A program made the position numbers and the translations under genes. From the NCBI GenBank assembly GCA_046155505.1, contig JBJXFK010000193.1, positions 1-62,599 of the forward strand: a stretch of 62,599 nucleotides of DNA, written 5' to 3'. The notes beneath the pieces are model-generated. The model ran no database searches and was not told where the DNA came from. It saw only the letters and a list, made by a program, of their open reading frames with translations. Source of the DNA: JBJXFK01 sp046155505. Lineage in GTDB: Bacteria > Planctomycetota > Phycisphaerae > UBA1845 > Fen-1342. This document shows, piece after piece, positions 50,406-59,485 of this stretch (its first letter is position 1; each line of letters opens with the position of its first letter).

Positions 50406-50861
50406 ATGCGAATTCAAACCGACGCTCGCGATGTCGCGCACCCGGGAATTGAACTACGCGTCGTCCGCATTCGCAAAGCGCTAGCCGCAGCAAGCGTCTT
50501 GATCTGGCTCTTGATTCCAGCGTCATTTGTTCTGTTTGTATCGATTGGCGATGGGAGTTCGTGGGGGGCGATCGCGCACCGCGGACATGTTGCAATCGAA
50601 TGGTATGTCGCCGGCGAGCTCATATGGATGAACGCGGCAATCGGATTTCCCGGGAGCGAGATTGGCCGCCCGTGGTGCCGATGGATCGCTCTCAAACACG
50701 ATCTGCGCGAGATGCTCCCGGTTGTCCCACGGTATGATCGCAGCGTGGGAAGTCGTTTGATTTCGATTCCGTTGTGGATGCCCATCGTCGCGCTTGCGCT
50801 CTTGCTTGGAAAGACCGCGCGAAGCAGCTTTCTATACGACCCTCGACAGTGCGCGGCTTGA
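50406..50861 (+). CDS. Small membrane protein of unknown function
   Basis: The 151-residue product has two hydrophobic segments (about 28-45, ASVLIWLLIPASFVLFV; and about 118-135, ISIPLWMPIVALALLLG). Between them lies a segment with conserved-looking WCRW and PRYDRS. The layout is that of a small two-helix membrane protein common in planctomycetes. I do not recognise the family. GAGG seven bases before ATG 50406 supports the start. Confidence 0.55.
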   Translation: MRIQTDARDVAHPGIELRVVRIRKALAAASVLIWLLIPASFVLFVSIGDGSSWGAIAHRGHVAIEWYVAGELIWMNAAIGFPGSEIGRPWCRWIALKHDLREMLPVVPRYDRSVGSRLISIPLWMPIVALALLLGKTARSSFLYDPRQCAA

Positions 50862-50968
50862 TCGTACTGGCTGATCGGAAACGTCAGCGGGCGATGTCCG
50901 GAGTGTGGAACGACCGTTCCGCCCGCACAACCAGGCAATGCAGATGCCACCACGGGGAAGCGTGCTGA

Positions 50969-51478
50969 ATGATGCGAGAAACGACTGTTCGAATCTGCCG
51001 CGGTGCCTTCGCATTGGCCGTTGCGATCTGCGCGACCGGCTGTGCGGCACATTCGCGCGAGTTAGACGAGTTACGGCACTTCGTCGCCGAAGACCGATTC
51101 GCGCCGCGCGGGGATGGCGTCTTGCCCGCACCTTCGCCGCTGCCGCACCATTTGCTCCGATTCGCAGACACACACTATGACACGTCTGTTCGGCTTCGCG
51201 CGCTCGCCGCGAAGTACGCCCTCGCCCTCGATCGAGAGATGCTCAAGGTCAACGACATCAGCGTCGGGTTTTCGGAGGACGATTTCGTGTCCATTTTGTG
51301 GCGACACGAAGAGCCGAAGAACTGGCGTCTGCGCGAACATTGCGCCATGGGCCATCTTCGCGATCACATCGCGGCCAATCTTGATTGGTTTGGGGGCGGG
51401 TGCGAACTCAAAGCCGCCTTGCGTGAAAACGAGGCCGCACACGCCGCGTTGATGTCGCAGTACCAAGCCGACGAGTAG
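50969..51478 (+). CDS. Putative lipoprotein of unknown function
   Basis: The 169-residue product has a signal sequence (ICRGAFALAVAICATGC) with a possible lipidated Cys25; the lipobox ATGC is weaker than the consensus LAGC. The mature part is charged and helical (FADTHYDTSVRLRALAAKYALA is longer than shown; key part DTSVRLRALAAKYALA). No family was recognised. GGGGAAG lies upstream of ATG 50969. The start codon is followed directly by a second ATG. It is preceded by the small membrane protein gene. Confidence 0.5.
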   Translation: MMRETTVRICRGAFALAVAICATGCAAHSRELDELRHFVAEDRFAPRGDGVLPAPSPLPHHLLRFADTHYDTSVRLRALAAKYALALDREMLKVNDISVGFSEDDFVSILWRHEEPKNWRLREHCAMGHLRDHIAANLDWFGGGCELKAALRENEAAHAALMSQYQADE

Positions 51479-51508
51479 ACCTCGGGAAACCGACCGCAAA
51501 CATCGCGA

Positions 51509-54202
51509 TCACTCCTCCGCCGCCTCTTCCCGATCGCGCATCCCGCGCATGTTCTGCCACTCTTCCTTGCTGATCATCACTTCGCGCGCCTGACTGCCCT
51601 TGTACTCGCCGACAATCCCCGCCGCGTACATCTGCTCGACCAGCCGCGAGGCACGGCTATAGCCGATCGTCAGTCGCCGCTGCAGCAAACTGACCGAGCC
51701 GCGACCGGTTTCGAGCATCACATCGACCGCTTGATCGAACAGCTCGTCGCGCTCCTCGGCACCGTCGCCGCTCAGCTTGGGCATGCGCATCAACTCGGGG
51801 TGATAGCGCGGCTCGCCCTGTTTCTTGGCATGTTCGACCACCGCACGCAGCTCTTCGTCGCTGATGTACGTGCCCTGCGCGCGAACGAGTTTCGACTGCC
51901 CAGGCGGCAAAAACAGCATGTCGCCCTGGCCCATCAGCACCTCGCCGCCGTTCTGGTCGAGCACGATGCGCGAATCGAGCCGGCTGGCGACGCGAAACGC
52001 GATGCGGCTTGGCAAATTACTCTTGATGAGACCCGTCACGACGTTCGCCTGCGGTCGCTGCGTGCTGACGATCAGGTGGATGCCGACCGCGCGGCTCTTC
52101 TGCGCGAGGCGGCAGAGATAAAACTCGACTTCCTTCGCCGCCGTCATCATCAGGTCGGCCAATTCGTCGATGATGATCACGATGTAGGGCAGCGTGAGCG
52201 GGATGCGGGCCATCTCCTCGTCAGATTCGATGTGCATCCGCTCGCGCAGCAGCGCCGGGCCGAGCTTGTTGTAGCCGCGAATTTCCTTCACGCCCGCTTC
52301 GGCGAGTAGCTCATATCGCTCGTCCATCTTGGTCGCGGCCCAGTCGAGAATTGCCTCGGCCTTGCTCATCTCGGTCACGATCGGCGAGATGAGGTGCGGG
52401 ATGTCCTTGAACATCGCCAGCTCGACCACCTTGGGGTCGACCAGCACCAGATTGATCTCGTCCGGCGTGCGCGTGAGCAAGATCGACATAATCACCGAAC
52501 TGATGCAGACCGACTTGCCCGAGCCGGTTGTGCCGGCGATCAGGCAGTGCGGCATCTTGGCCAGATCGGCGATCAGCGGTGCGCCGCTGGCGTCCTTGCC
52601 GAGGAACAGCGGAATCGCATAGCCGTCGGCGCGCTGCCCGACGCTGCGCATCAGGTCTTTGAGCCGCACCTTTTCCTTGTCGATGTTCGGCACTTCGATG
52701 CCGATCGTGTTCTTGCTCGGCAGGGGGGCGACGACGCGGACGGCGGGGGCCTTCAGCGCGCGGGCCATGTCGTTGCTGAGCGAGGCAATCTGGCTGACCT
52801 TCACGCCCGCCGCCAGCTTGAGCTCGAACACGGTGATGACCGGGCCGGTCTCGATGCCGACGACCTGCACGTCGAGGCGGAATTCCTGGAGTGTCTGCTC
52901 GAGGATGTACGCCTTCTCGCGGCAGAGCGTTTCGATTTCGTCTTTGTTGATCGGGTCGGGGTCGTCGAGCGTCGTGATGCTCGGCAACTCGTGATTGCCG
53001 ACCTTCGCCGGGTAGGTCGCGATTGAGCGCGGCGGCGTTGTCGGCGCGCCGCCGCCGAGCTGCGTCACGCGCGGCGGGCCGGCGGGTTTCAGCGTGCCGT
53101 TGGTCGCACCCGGCTTGGCGGCCGAGATCGGCTCGATCGCGGGCAGCGTTTCGTGATCGATATCGTCATCCACGTCGTCGGCAGCGGTAGCGTCAACGTC
53201 GGCGTCGTCATCGATCGATGGTCCGGCAAAATCGAGTGCTTTCTGGCCCGCCGGAGGTTGGGCGGGTCGCACGGGGACCGATTTCGCGGCTGATTTTGCG
53301 TCGGCCTTCGCCTCGCCAGGTGCAGCCTCAATCGGATTTTCTGCGGCAGCGGATTTGGCCTTGTCGATTACCGGCGTATCAATTCGAACGCTCGGCTCGA
53401 CGCGCGGCGGCTTGGTAGTCGATGCCCCTGTCGCGTCGGTCGCGGGCGTCGATGCGGCGGGCTTCGTCGTGGTTCGCTCGACACGCGGCGACTTGATCGG
53501 AGCGGCGACGGGTTCGTCGACTTCACCGACCGGCGCGCCGGCGGTCGCGACGCGCGCGGTCATGTTGGACATGCCCTGTGCGACGGCGGCACCCGCGCCC
53601 GCGATGGCGGCGGCGCTGCTGCGCAGTAGCGCGCCGCCGGATTTCTTGCCGACCTCTCCCGCACCCTTGGCGACTTTGACGACAAGCTGGTCGGCGGCGA
53701 GCAGCAGGCCGACGATCAGCCCCGCAGCCAGCGTGATCAGCGTGCCCGCCAGTTGCAATTTGCTCTTGAGAAACGCGGCGACCACCACGCCCAGCACGCC
53801 GCCCGGCCCGGTGACCAAGTGGGCATCGCCGGCGACGATGAAGATGTCGGCCAGCGTGCTGACCACGGTGACGACCAAGCCCAGGCCGATGCAGCGCATC
53901 CACAGGTCGCTGACCTGAATGCGGCGCGACCAGGCGACTAGGCCGACCGTGACGAGTAGCGCGAAGCCGTAGGCACCGAAGCCGAGATAGTAGAAAACCG
54001 TGTGCGCGATGTCGGCACCGACGGAGCCGCACAGATTTCGCAGCGGATCATTTGGCGGAAAGGCGCTAGTGGACGGCGGATCGGCGACGTTGAAACTGAG
54101 CACTGCGACCCAGCCGAAGACCGCGGCGATCCACGCCACCGCGACCAGGCACAGGTGCAGCGCCGCCTGGCGTTGCTCTGCACGCGACATGTGAGGACTC
54201 AT
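51509..54202 (-). CDS. ftsK: DNA translocase FtsK/SpoIIIE
   Basis: FtsK pumps chromosomal DNA through the closing division septum. The 897-residue product has about five N-terminal membrane helices (to ~190), a Pro/Ala/Asp-rich linker (200-420), and the motor domain with Walker A GTTGSGKSVC near residue 555, Walker B VIIIDELADLMM, and the DPKVVELAMFKDIPHL and LPSRIAFRVASRLDSRIVLDQNG motifs. A C-terminal gamma winged-helix domain (about 815-880, GSVSLLQRRLTIGYSRASRLVEQM) reads polarity sequences. ATG 54202 is used, with AGGG seven bases upstream. The overall architecture matches bacterial FtsK. Confidence 0.95.
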   Translation of the reverse strand: MSPHMSRAEQRQAALHLCLVAVAWIAAVFGWVAVLSFNVADPPSTSAFPPNDPLRNLCGSVGADIAHTVFYYLGFGAYGFALLVTVGLVAWSRRIQVSDLWMRCIGLGLVVTVVSTLADIFIVAGDAHLVTGPGGVLGVVVAAFLKSKLQLAGTLITLAAGLIVGLLLAADQLVVKVAKGAGEVGKKSGGALLRSSAAAIAGAGAAVAQGMSNMTARVATAGAPVGEVDEPVAAPIKSPRVERTTTKPAASTPATDATGASTTKPPRVEPSVRIDTPVIDKAKSAAAENPIEAAPGEAKADAKSAAKSVPVRPAQPPAGQKALDFAGPSIDDDADVDATAADDVDDDIDHETLPAIEPISAAKPGATNGTLKPAGPPRVTQLGGGAPTTPPRSIATYPAKVGNHELPSITTLDDPDPINKDEIETLCREKAYILEQTLQEFRLDVQVVGIETGPVITVFELKLAAGVKVSQIASLSNDMARALKAPAVRVVAPLPSKNTIGIEVPNIDKEKVRLKDLMRSVGQRADGYAIPLFLGKDASGAPLIADLAKMPHCLIAGTTGSGKSVCISSVIMSILLTRTPDEINLVLVDPKVVELAMFKDIPHLISPIVTEMSKAEAILDWAATKMDERYELLAEAGVKEIRGYNKLGPALLRERMHIESDEEMARIPLTLPYIVIIIDELADLMMTAAKEVEFYLCRLAQKSRAVGIHLIVSTQRPQANVVTGLIKSNLPSRIAFRVASRLDSRIVLDQNGGEVLMGQGDMLFLPPGQSKLVRAQGTYISDEELRAVVEHAKKQGEPRYHPELMRMPKLSGDGAEERDELFDQAVDVMLETGRGSVSLLQRRLTIGYSRASRLVEQMYAAGIVGEYKGSQAREVMISKEEWQNMRGMRDREEAAEE

Positions 54203-54690
54203 CCTTGAACCCTGCAGTGCCCGACATCCTGGTCAGGCGTATGGGGGCATTATAGCGCGGCGGGGGTTGTCGTCGCTACTGGAATTGACGGACGTTTCCG
54301 CGGAGTCATTGCCTGCGACGCCCGTTGGGAACGGTGTATCGTTCGTCGATGGAGAAAGAGCAGAGCAGTCCGTCGCCTGATCAGGAGAGTCATCAACGAA
54401 GTTTGACAATCGCTCTGTCGCTGACCGGGGGTGTCGCTTCGCTCCACACCCGGGCTAACGACTGTCGAGGCCTTCGGCCTGACTTATTCGACGTCGCACT
54501 TCGCGCGGCGGGTGCGACGTGCGAATGACCGAGAGAGATGTGGGTAACAGCAAACTCGCCCAGCAGAGGCGTCAACACGGATTGCGTAGTTGGACGGTGG
54601 CACTCGCCCCCTCGACGGCGTCGGTTGTAATTGGGGCGAGCATTCGGGAAGCCAGTTCGTCAATTACGCTGAAACTGCCCATAAATTGCA
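54203..54690. other. Intergenic region, 488 bases, with REP-like hairpins
   Basis: No gene is supported. At 54425-54454 CCGGGGGTGT faces ACACCCGGG across an 11-base loop, and GGCC-TTC-GGCC follows at about 54469-54480. This is the layout of a REP-type dispersed repeat. The ArsR-family promoter begins at 54691. Confidence 0.5.
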
Positions 54691-54719
54691 TTGACAAGAA
54701 TAGTTGTCAATGCTATCCT
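54691..54719 (+). promoter_or_regulatory. Promoter with operator palindrome, probably leaderless, of the ArsR gene
   Basis: A perfect -35 TTGACA (54691-54696), a 17-base spacer and TATCCT (54714-54719). The -35 box and spacer carry the perfect inverted repeat TTGACAA-N6-TTGTCAA (54691-54710). Seven bases separate the -10 from ATG 54727, so transcription starts at the start codon. A repressor bound to the palindrome would block RNA polymerase. Confidence 0.65.
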
Positions 54720-54726
54720 GCGGTAC

Positions 54727-55338
54727 ATGATCGACCTGTGTGTCATCGACGATCCGGCTTCCGCCAGTGTCGCGCTCGACCCGGTGCGCAGTCGACTCCT
54801 GTCTGAACTGCGTACCCCGGCGTCGGCTGCGGCGCTCGCCGGTCGAGTCGGGCTGCCGCGGCAAAAGGTGAATTACCACCTGCGGACGCTCGAGGCGCAC
54901 GGCCTTGTTCGCGTCGTCAGCGAGCGACGCTGGGGCGGGCTTACCGAACGGCGGCTCGTCGCGACGGCGTCCTCATACGTCGTCTCGCCCGGCGCGCTCG
55001 GCCCTGTCGCAGCCGATCCGGGTCGAGTTCTCGATCGGCTTTCGGCAAGTTACCTGGTCGCTCTCGCCGCACGCGCGGTGCGCGAAGTCGGAAGCCTGCT
55101 TCGCAAGTCTCTCGAAGTCGGCAAACGTCTCGCGACGCTCTCGATCGATACCGAGGTGCGATTCCGCTCCGCCGAGGAGCGCGCCGCGTTTACAGGCGAG
55201 CTAACCGCAGCAGTCACCGCGCTGGTCTCGCGTTATCACGACGAGTCCGCACCGGGCGGCCGTCGCCATCGCCTGTTGATCGGGGCCTACCCCACGCCGC
55301 ACACACCCGCCCCAACGAATGAAAAGGAATCGTCATGA
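54727..55338 (+). CDS. ArsR-family transcription regulator
   Basis: The 203-residue product has a winged helix at about residues 15-75: LDPVRSRLLSELRTPASAAALAGRVGLPRQKVNYHLRTLEAHGLVRVV, with key parts RSRLLSELRTP, LPRQKVNYHLRTLEAHGLV. This is the ArsR/helix-turn-helix type. The C-terminal ~120 residues are helical and may form the dimer or ligand domain. No metal-binding Cys motif is seen. The gene overlaps a SRPBCC-domain gene by four bases (ATGA), a frequent pairing in which both respond to the same signal. A palindromic operator in its promoter suggests autoregulation. Confidence 0.82.
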   Translation: MIDLCVIDDPASASVALDPVRSRLLSELRTPASAAALAGRVGLPRQKVNYHLRTLEAHGLVRVVSERRWGGLTERRLVATASSYVVSPGALGPVAADPGRVLDRLSASYLVALAARAVREVGSLLRKSLEVGKRLATLSIDTEVRFRSAEERAAFTGELTAAVTALVSRYHDESAPGGRRHRLLIGAYPTPHTPAPTNEKESS

Positions 55339-56141
55339 GCGTGCAAAAGGATCCATCCGGTCGCCGTTCGGTGCAGGTCGAAGTCGAGGTCCCGGGATCG
55401 CCCGAAGAAGTTTGGCGAGCGATCGCGACCGGTCCGGGCATCTCGTCTTGGTTTGTTCCGACGCGCATGGAAGAGCGCAAGGGCGGCGAGATCATCTCCA
55501 CCTTCGGCCCCGGCATGGATTGCCCCGCCACGATCACCGAGTGGGAAGCGCTCAAACGCTTTGTCGCCGAGGCCACGATGGGCCCGCCCGGCTCGCCCGC
55601 GGTGGCGACCGAGTGGAGCGTCGAAGCCCGCGCGGGCGGCAAGTGCCTTGTGCGCGTCGTGCATAGCCTGTTCGCCAGCAACGACGACTGGGACAATCAG
55701 CTCGACGGTCTGGAAAAGGGCTGGCCGGCGATCTTCCGCATCCTGCGTCGCTACCTCGAATCGTTCCGCGGCATGGAGTGCTCGGCGATGCAGTTCATCA
55801 GCTTCGCCACGGATTCAGAGGCGAAGACGTGGGAAAAGCTGGGCGGCGAGCTCGGGCTTCGAAACGTCGCCGCCGGACAGAAGTGGAGCACGCCCGCCGG
55901 CGTGCCGCGCATGGCCGGCGCGTCGCTGGGCGACGGGATGAACGCCAACACGGTGCTCATCGGCCTCGACGCGCCCGTGCCCGGCACGTCCTACATCGGC
56001 GCGTTTTCCTGCGGCGGAATGGTGCAGGTGTACATCGCGATTTATCTCTACGGCCCGAATGCGAAGGCCGCCGCGCAGCGAGACGAGCCGCACTGGCAGC
56101 GATGGATGGGCGAGCGGTTTCCGATGCCGCAAATGGGGTGA
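55335..56141 (+). CDS. SRPBCC/AHSA1-domain protein
   Basis: The 268-residue product has an AHSA1-type START-like domain in its first half (VEVPGSPEEVWRAIATGPGISSWFVPTRME, key parts SPEEVWRAIATGPGISSWF). Such domains bind hydrophobic ligands in a cavity. The second half (about 160-268) is less conserved and may be a second, degenerate copy. GGA lies before ATG 55335, which overlaps the stop of the ArsR gene. The pair probably responds to a lipid-like or organic ligand, which remains unknown. Confidence 0.8.
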   Translation: MSVQKDPSGRRSVQVEVEVPGSPEEVWRAIATGPGISSWFVPTRMEERKGGEIISTFGPGMDCPATITEWEALKRFVAEATMGPPGSPAVATEWSVEARAGGKCLVRVVHSLFASNDDWDNQLDGLEKGWPAIFRILRRYLESFRGMECSAMQFISFATDSEAKTWEKLGGELGLRNVAAGQKWSTPAGVPRMAGASLGDGMNANTVLIGLDAPVPGTSYIGAFSCGGMVQVYIAIYLYGPNAKAAAQRDEPHWQRWMGERFPMPQMG

Positions 56142-56184
56142 TCGGGAAAATCGCACGAGTCACAGGCGCAAGCACTGTGAACCG

Positions 56185-57594
56185 CTAACGCCCGGCCGCC
56201 GCCAGCTTCGACGTATCGTGCCGCAGGCGTTCCAGCGATGCTGCTGCACCGTAGGATTTGTCGAAGAAATTCAGCATCAAGCTATAGAAATGATCACCCG
56301 CGTAGGGCGCAAAGCCGTCGTGGCCGCCGCCGGCGAGGATCATCGCCGCGACGTTCGGGTTATCGACCTGGGCCACGAAATCGGCCACGTCCTGAGCCGC
56401 GGCGAGCGGGTCGTTGACCGCATGCACCATCAGTACCGGCATGCGGGCCGCTTCGAGTTTGTCGCACGCGGTTTTTCCTTGATACGGCATCAGACGCACA
56501 TAGCGCAGGCCGTCTTCTTCGACGCGATCAAATTCGGCGAACTCGCTGCGTAGAATCTCGGCACGAAATAAATCGCGCAGGCAGCCGACCGGATCGGGAT
56601 AGCCGCGTTCCTGCATGTGTTCGATGACGCGTTTCTGCAAGCCGTTGAGAACCGGGTTGATCCAAATCGCGGTGGGCCGCGCGGAGGTCGCGACGATCTC
56701 TTCAAAACGCATCACCGGCGAATAGGCGATCATGCCGGCGGCGAAGTGCCGTCGACCGTCGCGCGGGCGCAGGAACGGACGAATCGCATCGCCAACGCAC
56801 GGATCATCATCGCGCCGACCGTCTTCCCACGCGGCGAGCAGTGCCTGATTCGCGCCCCAGCAAAAGCCGATCAGCCCGGTGTCGCGTACGTACGATTTCG
56901 CTTCGAGCCATGTACTGACGGCGAGCAGTTCGCCGGTCTCGAGCGCGCCAAACGTCGAGTAAATTTCCGGATGGCGAACGCGCGTCTGGCCCAGGCCGCG
57001 CAAGTCGAGCGCGAGCACATGATGACCGGCCTCGCGCAGGGCGAAGCAGATGTCGCGCGTGCGCATGATGCTCTTGTCGCCCAAAATGCCGGGCAACACA
57101 ACGATACAGTCGGCGAATCGCGCGCCGGCGGCATCGCGGGCCAGGCCAAGCCGACCGGAGAGTTGTACTTTGTCTGAAACCGGGATCCAGACGTCGTTGA
57201 ACTCGTCCCACGCGGGCGGCACGTCGATTTTTTTCTGCTGGGCGACCTGGGCGGTGTGTTGAATGCCTTCGAGATTCCAGATCAGCGTGTGCATGCGATC
57301 GCCGCGCACGCCGAAGTGTCGGTACACGTCGCGTGCGTTGCCGCTCGTAGTTGCAAGGTCGTCGGTGAGCAGCGGTGCGGGATCGTCGGCGGGCAGGAGC
57401 GGTGCGAGTTGCGTCTGCGCGACAGCGAGCCACTCGCGCGGCGGCATACCGGAGCCGCCACCATCAGCCGACAGTCGCACGACGCCGTCGCTGCGCACCG
57501 GGAACGACCGCTCGGCCATGCAGCCGGTGAGGCTGATGAGCAGGCTCGCGGCGAAAATACAACAGTGGCGCGACGCGCCGCTTGGTAATGGCAC
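56185..57594 (-). CDS. Lipoprotein alpha/beta-hydrolase with Cys nucleophile
   Basis: The 469-residue product has a lipoprotein signal (CCIFAASLLISLTGC) with Cys25. The hydrolase core begins near residue 150: VVLPGILGDKS (oxyanion region), LALDLRGLGQTR, and the nucleophile elbow GFCWGANQ with Cys245. The acid is probably in VHAVNDPLAA and the His in LAGGGHDGFAPY. A GxCxG elbow is typical of dienelactone hydrolases and PHA synthases, unusual for a lipoprotein. A C-terminal ~25-residue helix completes it. GTG 57594 places the signal sequence at the right distance and has GGGG upstream. Confidence 0.75.
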   Translation of the reverse strand: MPLPSGASRHCCIFAASLLISLTGCMAERSFPVRSDGVVRLSADGGGSGMPPREWLAVAQTQLAPLLPADDPAPLLTDDLATTSGNARDVYRHFGVRGDRMHTLIWNLEGIQHTAQVAQQKKIDVPPAWDEFNDVWIPVSDKVQLSGRLGLARDAAGARFADCIVVLPGILGDKSIMRTRDICFALREAGHHVLALDLRGLGQTRVRHPEIYSTFGALETGELLAVSTWLEAKSYVRDTGLIGFCWGANQALLAAWEDGRRDDDPCVGDAIRPFLRPRDGRRHFAAGMIAYSPVMRFEEIVATSARPTAIWINPVLNGLQKRVIEHMQERGYPDPVGCLRDLFRAEILRSEFAEFDRVEEDGLRYVRLMPYQGKTACDKLEAARMPVLMVHAVNDPLAAAQDVADFVAQVDNPNVAAMILAGGGHDGFAPYAGDHFYSLMLNFFDKSYGAAASLERLRHDTSKLAAAGR

Positions 57595-57793
57595 CCTATA
57601 AGCCCCCGAATACTTCGACGCGTCACACATGGACGAAAGTCGAATTCGTAACACTGGAAGCAGCACCCACGCCAGACCGCGCGGAGCGCCACGCGAAACG
57701 GAATACATGAACGACCGGACCGACCGCGAACCCTCGTGCTGGATTGTAGCGTCCCGCGCCCGTTTTGTACCGTGCGCAGCGCTAAGTTACGAA

Positions 57794-57822
57794 TTGACAC
57801 GCCTTTACAAAATCACTACATT
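57794..57822 (+). promoter_or_regulatory. Sigma-70 promoter of the glycosyltransferase gene
   Basis: A perfect -35 TTGACA (57794-57799), a 17-base spacer and TACATT (57817-57822). The predicted start of transcription is near 57829, leaving a leader of about 65 bases with GAGG before GTG 57895. The rest of the 300-base gap 57595-57894 holds nothing else that I can support. Confidence 0.6.
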
Positions 57823-57894
57823 TCGCCGCTCCGAAAATCGGCGTGGCCGCGAACAACCGGACGCCGGACGCGAATTCGACTCAGAGGCCCGCGC

Positions 57895-59478
57895 GTGCAA
57901 ACAGCTCTTTATGCGATCGGCTTGACGCTGCTTTCCATCATCATCGCCGTGCCATGCCTTTACGGTTTGCACATGTATCTGATGCTCGGGCTGGCGATGG
58001 CGTCACGCGGTCGCGTGCGGCGGGCGCAGAATTCGACCATCAGCCGCTTTCGCGCGACGGTGCCGGACGACCGCTGGCCGATCGTGACCACTCAGATTCC
58101 GCTATACAACGAGCTGCCCGTTGCGCGGCGCGTGATCGAGGCGGTCGCGGCGATTGACTACCCGATTGATCGGCATCAGATTCAGGTGCTCGACGACAGT
58201 AATGACTCGACGCGCGAGGTGGTCGATGCCGTCGTGCGGCAGCTCGCGGCGCGCGGGTATGACATCAGCGTCGTGCGGCGTGCCGATCGGCGGCATTTCA
58301 AGGCGGGCGCGCTGCAATATGGATTGCAGTCGGCGCGTGGCGAATTTGTCGCCGTCTTCGATGCCGATTTTGTGCCGCAGCCGGGGTTTTTGCGTGCGCT
58401 CGTGCCGCTGCTGGCGAGCGACGAGCGTGCGTGCTGCGTGCAGGGGCGATGGGGGCATCTGAATCGCGACGAAACCTGGATCACGCGGGCGCTCTCGCTG
58501 GGGATCGACGGGCACTTTGGCGTCGAGCAGCCAGCCCGGGCGTGGAACGGCTTGCTTTTGAATTTCAACGGCACGGCGGGCGTCTGGCGGCGGGCGGCGA
58601 TCGACGATCCGCGCGTCGGCGGATGGGATGGCGATACGCTGACCGAGGATCTCGACCTTTCGTATCGTGCGCAGCTCGCGGGTTGGCGCGTGGCGTATCA
58701 CGTCGATGAGGTCGCCCCGGCGGAACTGCCCGCCGACCCCGACGCCTTGAAGACGCAGCAACGGCGCTGGGCCACCGGCTCGATTCAGTGTGCGCGCAAG
58801 TTGCTCGGCGCGGTGTGGATGTCCAAGCTTTCGCCGTTTCAAAAGGTGGAGGGCACGATTCACCTGCTCGGCTACAGCGTCAACGTAATGATGCTGCTCA
58901 TGGCTCTCTTCGGACGACCGCTCGCGGCGTCGCTCGATGGCGGGCCGGGCAGTATTTCGTGGGCGTGGATCGTCATGTCGCTGGCGACGCTCGGGCCGAT
59001 TCTGGCGTATTGCTGGTCGCGGGTGTCGTTTGGGCAATTTGTGAATCCGCTCGACATACCCAAAGTGCTGCTGCTCGGTCTGGGGCTGGCCGTGAACAAC
59101 ACGGTCGCGGTGCTCGCGGGCATCGTGCAGCGCGGCGGCGAATTCATCCGCACGCCCAAGTCCGGCTCAACGGGCGGTGCATCCGTTCCCGCGGCCGGCG
59201 GTCGTGCGCACGCGCGGACTGCGATTCCGACCTATGCGGCGATTCGTTCGCGACTCTGGATGTTCGAGCTGATATGCGGCGTGCTGTGCGTGGGGCAGTG
59301 GTTGCTCTTTCTGCCCATCGACGGCCCGATCGGCAGCATGTTCCTCTTGCTCTACGGCGTCGGCTTTCTGACGCTCGGCTATGCGTCCGTCCCGCGAGCG
59401 CGCAGCGCTGCACCGGCGGCGACGCGCGCGCAGGTGGGTTACCCGCCGCTGGCCGAGTCGCCGGCCCCTTCGACGTAA
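57895..59478 (+). CDS. Membrane family 2 glycosyltransferase (cellulose synthase/ceramide glucosyltransferase-like)
   Basis: The 527-residue product has an N-terminal membrane helix (about 3-30), a GT-A domain (about 60-310), and four further helices to about 480. Family signatures are TTQIPLYNE, DDSNDST, FDADFVP, TEDLDLSYR and QQRRWATG, the D, DxD, D, QxxRW set of processive family 2 enzymes. These synthesise or extend polysaccharides or glycolipids from nucleotide sugars at the membrane. GAGG seven bases before GTG 57895 fixes the start, and a consensus promoter precedes it. The substrate is unknown. Confidence 0.88.
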   Translation: MQTALYAIGLTLLSIIIAVPCLYGLHMYLMLGLAMASRGRVRRAQNSTISRFRATVPDDRWPIVTTQIPLYNELPVARRVIEAVAAIDYPIDRHQIQVLDDSNDSTREVVDAVVRQLAARGYDISVVRRADRRHFKAGALQYGLQSARGEFVAVFDADFVPQPGFLRALVPLLASDERACCVQGRWGHLNRDETWITRALSLGIDGHFGVEQPARAWNGLLLNFNGTAGVWRRAAIDDPRVGGWDGDTLTEDLDLSYRAQLAGWRVAYHVDEVAPAELPADPDALKTQQRRWATGSIQCARKLLGAVWMSKLSPFQKVEGTIHLLGYSVNVMMLLMALFGRPLAASLDGGPGSISWAWIVMSLATLGPILAYCWSRVSFGQFVNPLDIPKVLLLGLGLAVNNTVAVLAGIVQRGGEFIRTPKSGSTGGASVPAAGGRAHARTAIPTYAAIRSRLWMFELICGVLCVGQWLLFLPIDGPIGSMFLLLYGVGFLTLGYASVPRARSAAPAATRAQVGYPPLAESPAPST

Positions 59479-59485
59479 GTGGGAG

